Source: Omnitrophica WOR_2 bacterium GWA2_47_8
Lineage (GTDB): Bacteria > Omnitrophota > Gorgyraeia > Zapsychrales > GWA2-47-8
Reading direction: 5' to 3'
Assembly: GCA_001805375.1 (NCBI GenBank)
Contig: MHFY01000150.1
Location: 13,215-20,419 of the forward strand
DNA length: 7,205 bases
The position numbers and the translations under genes were made by a program. Positions within the stretch are counted from its first letter, which is position 1. Each line of letters starts with the position of its first letter. The notes beneath the pieces are model-generated. The model was not told the origin of the DNA. It saw only the letters and a program-made list of their open reading frames with translations, and searched no databases. This document shows, piece after piece, positions 1 through 5,377 of the stretch.

Positions 1-2629
1 CGAACACATTTTTATAGATCGGTTCGATGGAAGCGGTCACGCCCACGATATTGGCGATCGTCGCTGTGGGGGCAATGGCCATGACCAGGCTGTTGCGCAT
101 CCCGGACTTTCGCATTTCTTCGCGCACGACAGACCAGTCCATTTTACGGGAACGGTCCATGGTCAAATACCCGCCCCGTTCTTTTTCCAAGACTTCGATG
201 GTGTCGATGGGAAGCAAACCTTTGTCCCATTTCGATCCTTTATAGCTCGAGTAAATGCCTTTTTCTTTTGCCAATTCGATGGAGGCCTGGATGGCGTAAT
301 AGGAGATCGCCTCCATGCTTTCATCCGCGAATTGAACAGCTTCCTGCGAGGCGTAACTGATGTCTTGGATAAAAAGCGCGTCCTGAAAAGCCATCAGCCC
401 CAACCCGATCGGGCGGTGTTTTTTGTTGGCGTTTTCCGCTTCAACGGTCGGATAATAATTGATGTCGATGACATTATCCAGCATGCGGACCGCGGCACGC
501 ACGGTTTCTTTTAATTTCTCATGGTCGATGCCGCTGGGTGTGGTATGGACCGCCAGGTTAATGGAACCCAAATTACAGACCGCGGTTTCTTCCTTTGAGG
601 TATTTAATAAAATTTCCGTACAGAGATTGGAGCTATGAACAACACCCACGTGATCCTGCGGAGAACGGACATTGGAGGGGTCTTTCCAGGTGATCCAGGG
701 ATGGCCGGTCTCAAAAAGCATGTTGAGCATCTTGCGCCATAATTGGATGGCCGGAATAGCTTTGAACTGCCGCATCTTTCCCGCGTACGCCATGGCCTCA
801 TACTCTTCATAACGCTTTTCAAAGGCCTGCCCGAAAAGATCATGCAGATCCGATGTCTCATTAGGGCTGAACAGCGTCCAGTTCTGGTTATTCTTTAAAC
901 GTTTCATGAACAGATCCGGGATCCAATTGGCCGTGTGCATGTCATGCGTGCGGCGGCGTTCATCCCCCGTGTTCTTGCGCAGCTCTAAGAATTCTTCGAT
1001 ATCCAAATGCCAGACTTCCAGGTACGCGCAGATCGCGCCCTGGCGTTTCCCGCCCTGATTGACCGCCACCGCGGTGTCGTTGGCGACCTTCAAAAAGGGA
1101 ATGACGCCCTGGCTTTTGCCGTTGGTGCCCTTGATGCGTGAGCCCATGGCCCGTACCCCGGTCCAGTCGTTGCCCAATCCGCCGCTCCATTTCGAAAGCA
1201 TGGCATCGTCCTGAATGCATTTAAAGATGTGCAAAAGGTCATCGGCCACAGTGGTCAAAAAGCAGGATGATAATTGCGAATGAAGTGTCCCGGAATTGAA
1301 CAGCGTCGGGGTTGAAGACGTAAAACGAAAAGTAGATAAAATATTATAGAACTCGATGGCGCGTTCGTTTTTCTGCGCGCCTTCGTTCTTGGCCAATCCC
1401 ATGGCCACCCGCATCCAGAAGATCTGCGGAAGTTCCAAGCGGCGGGTATCCCAGTGAATAAAATACCGGTCGTACAAGGTCTGCAGGCCCATGTATCTGA
1501 AAAGAAAATCGCGTTTCGGTTCCAGCGCGCGGCCTAACTGCGTTAAATTGAACTGCAAAAGGTCCGGGCTTAATAATTCATGGGAGACCGCCTTTTGAAT
1601 GAATGAAGCAAAATAGACCGGATATTCGGTCTTAATGTCCTCAAAACTCGTTTCACGCCCGATGGCCTCGTGGTATTCTTTTAAAAGCAGTAAACGCGCG
1701 GCAGCGAAAGAATAGTTCGGGTCGACTTCCAGAAATGCCTTGGCGGCCATGATGTTGGAAACCAGCATCTGCTCTTCGGCCATGCCGTTGAAATAATTTT
1801 TTAAAGACTCGGCGAGGATCTTTTCGGATGAGACGTGTTCCAACCCCTGGCAGCAGGTTTCGATAGTGAAACGCAGGTCATTAAAATTCAGGGTCTTCTC
1901 TTCCCCGGATTTGGTCTTGATCTTGATATTCTTGGCCCACGCAAAATCCGTGGAAACGTCAACGGCGCGTTTTTCGATCTCTCGGACCCGGGCGCGTTCT
2001 TCGCGGTATAGGATGTAACCTTTAGCCACATCATGCAAACCGGCCTTCATCAGATCTTTCTCGACCAGGTCCTGGATCTCTTCGATCCCGACGGCCTTTC
2101 CTTCCGGCCAGAGTTTACGGATTTCTTCAACCACGCCTTCGGTGACTTCGCGGGCCTTGGTCAAAAATTCATCCGTCAATTCACCGCCGTGATGCGCCTT
2201 TAAGGCCTTGGCGATCGCTAGCGTGATCTTTTCCGGCTTGAACGAAACGACCCGGCCGCTTCTTTTGACGACCGAATAAAGTTCGAACAGCGCGCGGCGG
2301 GCGGCATGCTGCTTGCGGTAACTGGCATACAGTTCACCGACCTCCCGAAACCCATTTTCATAGATCTGCCGGATGACCTCATCCTGGATCTCTTCAACGG
2401 TCAAAAATTCCTGTTTCAGTGACCGCTCTTTCAGGACAAGTAAGACCTTGCATAAAACCTTTTCAACATTTTTTTCAACCGTATCAGAAAGTTCAGTCTC
2501 GCGGGGAAGGTTGGCGCTCTGCTTAAAGGCATTACCGATGGCGTTTTTAATGCGGACCTCATTAAAGGCAACAATTTGTCCGTTTCGCTTTTGTACTTGC
2601 ACTGTTGTCGCGATGGTTTTTTCAGACAT
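1..2629 (-). CDS. nrdA: Class I ribonucleoside-diphosphate reductase, large (alpha) subunit, two ATP cones; C-terminus outside window
   Basis: NrdA reduces ribonucleoside diphosphates to deoxyribonucleotides in the cytoplasm, using a radical delivered by a small subunit (NrdB), which is not in this window. I translated 876 uninterrupted codons from the ATG at 2629. Residues about 9-110 form a first ATP cone (VQKRNG at 12-17) and about 119-210 a second (VVKRSG at 120-125). ATP cones are the overall-activity switch (ATP on, dATP off). The barrel follows: SSCFLTT with C456, then SSNLCTE at 666-672 with N668, the radical cysteine C670 and E672, then AVCNLGSINL with C685. C456 and C685 are the redox pair. 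A phosphate-binding loop PTATIANIVG begins at 854. The PTATIANI...SIEP form argues for class I NrdA rather than B12-dependent class II. Roughly the last 100-150 residues, including the tyrosine radical relay and C-terminal cysteines, lie beyond the left edge. The start is fixed by an AGGAGGT site. Confidence 0.96.
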   Translation of the reverse strand, partial: MSEKTIATTVQVQKRNGQIVAFNEVRIKNAIGNAFKQSANLPRETELSDTVEKNVEKVLCKVLLVLKERSLKQEFLTVEEIQDEVIRQIYENGFREVGELYASYRKQHAARRALFELYSVVKRSGRVVSFKPEKITLAIAKALKAHHGGELTDEFLTKAREVTEGVVEEIRKLWPEGKAVGIEEIQDLVEKDLMKAGLHDVAKGYILYREERARVREIEKRAVDVSTDFAWAKNIKIKTKSGEEKTLNFNDLRFTIETCCQGLEHVSSEKILAESLKNYFNGMAEEQMLVSNIMAAKAFLEVDPNYSFAAARLLLLKEYHEAIGRETSFEDIKTEYPVYFASFIQKAVSHELLSPDLLQFNLTQLGRALEPKRDFLFRYMGLQTLYDRYFIHWDTRRLELPQIFWMRVAMGLAKNEGAQKNERAIEFYNILSTFRFTSSTPTLFNSGTLHSQLSSCFLTTVADDLLHIFKCIQDDAMLSKWSGGLGNDWTGVRAMGSRIKGTNGKSQGVIPFLKVANDTAVAVNQGGKRQGAICAYLEVWHLDIEEFLELRKNTGDERRRTHDMHTANWIPDLFMKRLKNNQNWTLFSPNETSDLHDLFGQAFEKRYEEYEAMAYAGKMRQFKAIPAIQLWRKMLNMLFETGHPWITWKDPSNVRSPQDHVGVVHSSNLCTEILLNTSKEETAVCNLGSINLAVHTTPSGIDHEKLKETVRAAVRMLDNVIDINYYPTVEAENANKKHRPIGLGLMAFQDALFIQDISYASQEAVQFADESMEAISYYAIQASIELAKEKGIYSSYKGSKWDKGLLPIDTIEVLEKERGGYLTMDRSRKMDWSVVREEMRKSGMRNSLVMAIAPTATIANIVGVTASIEPIYKNVF

Positions 2630-2690
2630 TACGCCGACCTCCTATAAATTTTTGTTGAGTCCCTGCTTTATACCGGTGGGTTTTATGCAT
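2622..2690 (-). other. Possible 22-codon upstream ORF in the nrdA leader
   Basis: On the minus strand an ATG at 2690 opens a 22-residue reading frame (starts MHKTHRYKAG, ends GGRRNV, strongly basic). It runs through the nrdA Shine-Dalgarno site and stops at a TGA that overlaps nrdA codons 1-3. Its own ribosome site is poor (AAAGA touching the ATG). It may be chance. If translated, it could couple or interfere with nrdA initiation. Confidence 0.15.
2637..2643 (-). promoter_or_regulatory. Shine-Dalgarno site of nrdA
   Basis: Read on the minus strand this is AGGAGGT, a near-perfect anti-16S match seven bases before the ATG at 2629. It settles the nrdA start. No other in-frame start is as well placed. 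Confidence 0.85.
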
Positions 2691-2729
2691 TCTTTATATC
2701 TCTGATACGCTTGTGCGACGGAGCCAAAA

Positions 2730-2745
2730 ACACAACATATACCGT
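2730..2745. promoter_or_regulatory. NrdR-type operator, box 2
   Basis: The sequence ACACAACATATACCGT matches 13 of 16 positions of the NrdR box consensus by my alignment. It starts exactly 31 bp from the 16-bp core of box 1 (2761-2776). Known NrdR boxes come in pairs about three helical turns (31-32 bp) apart, which makes the weaker box credible. It lies just downstream of the predicted transcription start of nrdA. Confidence 0.65.
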
Positions 2746-2758
2746 AGTTAAATATTTT

Positions 2759-2778
2759 ATCTACTATATATAGTAGAT
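2759..2778. promoter_or_regulatory. NrdR-type operator, box 1 (20-bp perfect palindrome over the -10)
   Basis: The sequence ATCTACTATATATAGTAGAT is a perfect inverted repeat. Its central 12 bases (ACTATATATAGT) fit the core of the published NrdR box (acaCwAtATaTwGtgt); the outer two bases on each side differ. NrdR is an ATP-cone repressor of ribonucleotide reductase genes in many bacteria. The site covers the nrdA -10 element, as expected for repression. The nrdR gene itself is not in the window. Confidence 0.75.
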
Positions 2779-2798
2779 TTGAGCGAAAGTCATGTCAA
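2770..2798 (-). promoter_or_regulatory. Sigma-70-type promoter of nrdA
   Basis: On the minus strand a perfect TTGACA (-35) lies at 2798-2793. It is followed by a 17-bp spacer and TACTAT (-10, four of six consensus bases) at 2775-2770. Transcription should start near 2763, giving an A/T-rich leader of about 130 nt before nrdA. The -10 lies inside the palindrome at 2759-2778, so a repressor bound there would block RNA polymerase. Confidence 0.75.
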
Positions 2799-2864
2799 GC
2801 ACGTTTTTAAGAAAAAGTGTTCAAATTTTAATAAAATAATTTTGACTTTTGTGTTAAGAAACAT

Positions 2865-2900
2865 TGTGCCCTTCGGTCAACTCTCTGACCGAAGAGCACA
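2865..2900 (-). terminator. Hairpin terminator after sodA
   Basis: A 9-bp stem (CTTCGGTCA at 2871-2879 with TGACCGAAG at 2886-2894) has a 6-nt loop. After one mismatch it extends by five more pairs (TGTGC/GCACA). It begins nine bases after the sodA stop. On the minus strand it is followed by ATGTTTCTTAAC, a T-rich but interrupted tail. It therefore probably ends the aquaporin-tpx-sodA transcript and shields the nrdA promoter from read-through, though it is not a textbook U-run terminator. Confidence 0.65.
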
Positions 2901-2909
2901 GGCGTGAAA

Positions 2910-3548
2910 CTATCCCTTCGCAGATTTAAAACGTTTGGCGACCTCATCCCAATTGACGATATTCCAAAAAGCGGCAATATAATCAGGTCGTCGGTTTTGA
3001 TACTTCAGATAATACGCGTGTTCCCAGACATCGATCCCTAGAATGGGCGTCCCCTTCAATTCCGAGACATCCATGATCGGGTTGTCCTGGTTCGGCGTAG
3101 AACCAATGGAAAGTTTTCCTTTGTTGACACACAGCCAGGCCCAACCGCTGCCGAAACGGGTCACGCCGGCGTTGGCAAAGGTCTCTTTGAATTTATCGAA
3201 ACCTCCCAAGTCACGTGTAATGGCCTCGGCAAGTTCACCTTTGGGTGCGCCGTCGCCTTTCGGGCTTAACAGGAGCCAAAACATGGAATGGTTGTAATGC
3301 CCGCCGCCGTTGTTGCGGACCGCATTGCGGATATTTTCCGGTAACGCGGAGATCTTGGAGATCAACTCCTCAATGGATTTTGATTCCAGATCGGCCTTGC
3401 CCTCGAGGGCCTTGTTCAAATTATTAATATACGCCTGGTGATGCTTGCCATGATGGATCTCCATGGTTTTGGCATCGATATGCGGTTCTAACGCATCAAA
3501 GGCATATGGTAATTTCGGTAATGCATGTGCTGTTTTCACTTCTGCCAT
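2910..3548 (-). CDS. sodA: Superoxide dismutase, Fe/Mn family, Mn-type signature
   Basis: This cytoplasmic enzyme dismutes superoxide to O2 and H2O2. The full-length protein has 212 residues and no signal peptide. An N-terminal helical hairpin holds IHHGKHHQAY (metal ligand H32, gateway H36 and Y40). The second helix has NHSMFW (ligand H87). The C-terminal alpha/beta domain carries DVWEHAYYL (ligands D173 and H177). The active-site glutamine lies in the C-terminal domain (Q154 in NQDNP), and GGGHYNHS replaces the N-terminal glutamine of iron enzymes. This is the pattern of manganese SODs, though cambialistic use cannot be excluded and some pipelines would call it sodB. The start is supported by AAGGAGA at 3560-3554. 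It is the last gene of a unit with tpx, 33 bp upstream, whose product removes the H2O2 it makes. Confidence 0.96.
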   Translation of the reverse strand: MAEVKTAHALPKLPYAFDALEPHIDAKTMEIHHGKHHQAYINNLNKALEGKADLESKSIEELISKISALPENIRNAVRNNGGGHYNHSMFWLLLSPKGDGAPKGELAEAITRDLGGFDKFKETFANAGVTRFGSGWAWLCVNKGKLSIGSTPNQDNPIMDVSELKGTPILGIDVWEHAYYLKYQNRRPDYIAAFWNIVNWDEVAKRFKSAKG

Positions 3549-3581
3549 GATAATCTCCTTTCATGAAATAAAAAAAGCGGA

Positions 3582-4091
3582 TCAGGCCTTCTTTACCGCT
3601 TGCAGGACTTCTTCATAATTCGGTTCCGTGGTAACTTCAGGGACTAATTGGACGTAGGAAATCTTTCCCTTGGCATCGACGATAAAAACGGCGCGGGCCA
3701 ATATCTCCAATCCCTGGACTAAAACACCGTAGGCTCGGCCGAAAGCCCCGGATTTGAAATCCGATAACGTGACGACCTTAGTGCTGTTGGTCGCACCGCA
3801 CCAGCGTTTTTGCGCAAACGGGAGGTCGCGGCTCACCGTCAAGATGACCACATCGTTCAGTTTTTCCGCTTCTTTATTGAAACGTTTTGTCTGCAGATCG
3901 CAGATCGGGGTATCCAAAGAGGGAACAACCGAGATAATGAGCTTTTTTCCTTTATAATTACCGAGCTTCGCTTCCGACAGATCATTAGCGACCAACGTAA
4001 AATCAGGAGCGGCTTGGCCGACTTGCGGTATCGTACCGATCAAGGCCAAAGGTTTTCCTTTCATCATGACAGAGGCTGCTACTTGGGGCAT
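3582..4091 (-). CDS. tpx: Thiol peroxidase (atypical 2-Cys peroxiredoxin, Tpx)
   Basis: Tpx reduces H2O2 and organic hydroperoxides with electrons from thioredoxin. The protein has 169 residues, normal for the family. The thioredoxin-like fold carries PSLDTPIC at 57-64, with catalytic T61 and peroxidatic C64. The resolving C98 lies in LPFAQKRWCGA, the hallmark of Tpx as opposed to AhpC or BCP. R133 in LEILAR is the likely active-site arginine, followed by the IVDAKGKI strand. The sequence starts MPQVAASVMMKG. Internal methionines at 9 and 10 are possible starts, but AAGGAG lies about eight bases before the first ATG. It sits between the aquaporin gene (28 bp) and sodA (33 bp) on the same strand, almost certainly one transcript. 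Confidence 0.95.
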   Translation of the reverse strand: MPQVAASVMMKGKPLALIGTIPQVGQAAPDFTLVANDLSEAKLGNYKGKKLIISVVPSLDTPICDLQTKRFNKEAEKLNDVVILTVSRDLPFAQKRWCGATNSTKVVTLSDFKSGAFGRAYGVLVQGLEILARAVFIVDAKGKISYVQLVPEVTTEPNYEEVLQAVKKA

Positions 4092-4119
4092 ACTAAACTC
4101 CTTTCAATTCAGGATAACT

Positions 4120-4782
4120 TTATTTCTCTAGAAACTTTTTGTAAATTGTGCCGGCTAAGATCCCGCCTAAGAGCGGCCCTAACCAATACAGCCAAACATT
4201 TTCCATGCCGCCGCCTAACAACGCCGGCCCCAAATGCCTCGCCGGGTTCATGGCAGCGCCGGTGATAGGTCCTCCCACCAAAATATCTAACGTAACGGCC
4301 AAACCGATAAAAAGCCCTCCCACCTGCGGGGCGCGTTTATCCACACCGGTCCCATAAACCACAAAGACCAGGAAAAATGTCAGAACAACTTCCAGCAAAC
4401 ATCCCATGACCGGGCTGACGTTCGCCGCCAGGCTGGGTGTTCCCATATTGACCGCCAACAGGGCCTCGGCCGGGACACAAAATTTCAGCATCGCAGCCGC
4501 CGCGATCCCGCCCAAGCATTGGGCAATGACATAGCCGACAGTATTTGCTGCATTGATCTTTTTTGCGGAGAATAAACCGATCGTTACGGCAGGATTAAGA
4601 TGTCCGCCACTGACCGCGGCCGTTGCACTGACCATGACCGCGATCGCCAGGCCATGCGCGAGCGCGATCCCGACAAGTCCGGTCTCGCCCCCGTTCAAAT
4701 AATTGCTTGCTATTGAACCGACCCCGATAAATATCAAGGTGAACGTCCCGATGAATTCTGCGATGAGTGCTTTTTTGTTCAT
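4120..4782 (-). CDS. Aquaporin (MIP family) with TIP-like His-Ile-Ala-Arg selectivity filter
   Basis: This is an inner-membrane channel of 220 residues with the six-helix, two-half-helix aquaporin plan. NPA motifs are at 63-65 (SGGHLNPAVT) and 179-181 (GAAMNPARHLGPAL). By alignment to E. coli AqpZ and plant TIPs, the aromatic/arginine filter is H43 (in ALAHGL), I167 (in LDILVGG), A176 and R182. AqpZ has Phe-His-Thr-Arg instead, so this is not a standard water-only AqpZ. The H-I-A-R set resembles plant tonoplast intrinsic proteins, several of which conduct H2O2, ammonia or urea. Arg182 is followed by His-Leu, where Ser-Phe is more usual. It is first in a unit with tpx and sodA, so a role in H2O2 movement is a reasonable inference; the substrate is unproven. 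The ribosome site is weak (AAGG very close to the ATG). Confidence 0.93.
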   Translation of the reverse strand: MNKKALIAEFIGTFTLIFIGVGSIASNYLNGGETGLVGIALAHGLAIAVMVSATAAVSGGHLNPAVTIGLFSAKKINAANTVGYVIAQCLGGIAAAAMLKFCVPAEALLAVNMGTPSLAANVSPVMGCLLEVVLTFFLVFVVYGTGVDKRAPQVGGLFIGLAVTLDILVGGPITGAAMNPARHLGPALLGGGMENVWLYWLGPLLGGILAGTIYKKFLEK

Positions 4783-4822
4783 GACCTTGCTTTTATTGAA
4801 TTAATGTGATGAAGCGATAATT

Positions 4823-4850
4823 ATCTTACTCGTTTTAACATCTTTGTCAA
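4823..4850 (-). promoter_or_regulatory. Promoter of the aquaporin-tpx-sodA operon
   Basis: On the minus strand a perfect TTGACA occupies 4850-4845. TAAGAT at 4828-4823 after 16 bp is a possible -10. GATAAT at 4825-4820 (five of six, 19-bp spacing) is an alternative. The leader to the aquaporin ATG is about 30-40 nt. The second -10 lies within the 10-bp palindrome GATAATTATC (4816-4825), a possible regulator site. Confidence 0.6.
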
Positions 4851-4902
4851 CAAAAGAAATCGCGTAAAACGATCCGGTTTTTAAATACCTGAATATTTCC
4901 TT

Positions 4903-4919
4903 GTTTTCCTCGGGAAAAC
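4903..4919. repeat. Short inverted repeat upstream of menI
   Basis: GTTTTCC at 4903-4909 and GGAAAAC at 4913-4919 form a perfect 7-bp inverted repeat around a 3-base centre. It lies just upstream of the likely menI -10 and could be an operator half-site pair. A transcript hairpin is also possible. No known motif is recognised. Confidence 0.35.
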
Positions 4920-4925
4920 GGCTAT

Positions 4926-4931
4926 TCTAAT
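4926..4931 (+). promoter_or_regulatory. Possible -10 element of the menI promoter
   Basis: TCTAAT matches five of six -10 consensus bases and lies about 35 bp before the menI ATG. The only -35 candidate, TTGTTT at 4901-4906, has a long 19-bp spacing. The promoter is therefore plausible but weak or activator-dependent. Confidence 0.35.
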
Positions 4932-4966
4932 AAGTGAGTTAATCAAATTTTACGGAAAAATCAAGT

Positions 4967-5371
4967 ATGTACGAATATCAGGCCACCATAAAACTCCACG
5001 ACACCGACGCTGCCGGATTATTATTCTTCAGTAATCAATTTAAATACGCCCACGAAGCCTACGAAGCGCTGTTGGAATCTGTTGGCGTTGGGTTTGCCAC
5101 GCTGATCCGTGAAAAGAGCTATTTTTTACCGATCGTGCACGCGGAATCAGACTATAAAAAGCCCTTGTTTGTGGGTGATAAAATAAAAATCCAAGTTGTC
5201 GTTGATAAGATCGGCACAACCTCTTTTTCCTTCGTTTATAAGATCTTTAACCAGAAAAAAGAACTGGCCGGCACCGCCAAAACCGTCCATGTCACCATCG
5301 ACAAAAAAAGCAAAGCCAAAATTCCCCTGCCCCCTGACATGCGCAAGGCCATCGAAAAATTAAAAGGCTGA
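4967..5371 (+). CDS. menI: Hotdog-fold acyl-CoA thioesterase, probable 1,4-dihydroxy-2-naphthoyl-CoA hydrolase
   Basis: This is a 134-residue single-domain 4HBT-family protein, a typical length. The active-site region HDTDAAGLLFFSNQF carries the catalytic aspartate D14, followed by the long hotdog helix HEAYEALLESVGVGF. The blocks IVHAESDYKKPLFVGD and AKTVHVTID follow. The HEAYE...HAE.DY..PL..GD pattern matches the cyanobacterial and plant type DHNA-CoA thioesterase (Slr0204-like). That enzyme releases 1,4-dihydroxy-2-naphthoate in menaquinone or phylloquinone synthesis. Location beside menE and menC supports this role. A generic acyl-CoA thioesterase is the alternative. It is divergent from the aquaporin operon, and its stop lies only 6 bp from the stop of menE on the other strand. 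The ribosome site is weak (CGGAA about 11 bases upstream). Confidence 0.85.
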   Translation: MYEYQATIKLHDTDAAGLLFFSNQFKYAHEAYEALLESVGVGFATLIREKSYFLPIVHAESDYKKPLFVGDKIKIQVVVDKIGTTSFSFVYKIFNQKKELAGTAKTVHVTIDKKSKAKIPLPPDMRKAIEKLKG

Positions 5372-5377
5372 TCTATT

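Noticed and set aside
604..1220. Two minus-strand reading frames of about 85 codons (604-861, 960-1220)
   Set aside because: They lie out of frame inside nrdA, whose own frame is open and carries conserved catalytic motifs across the same bases.
2630..2758. Riboswitch (for example cobalamin) in the nrdA leader
   Set aside because: The leader is only about 130 nt, shows no B12-box-like sequence or multi-helix fold by eye, and the gene is a class I enzyme that does not use B12.
3810..4265. A 151-codon plus-strand reading frame
   Set aside because: It is antisense to tpx and the end of the aquaporin gene, both clear family members. Its translation has no recognisable domain and no good ribosome site.
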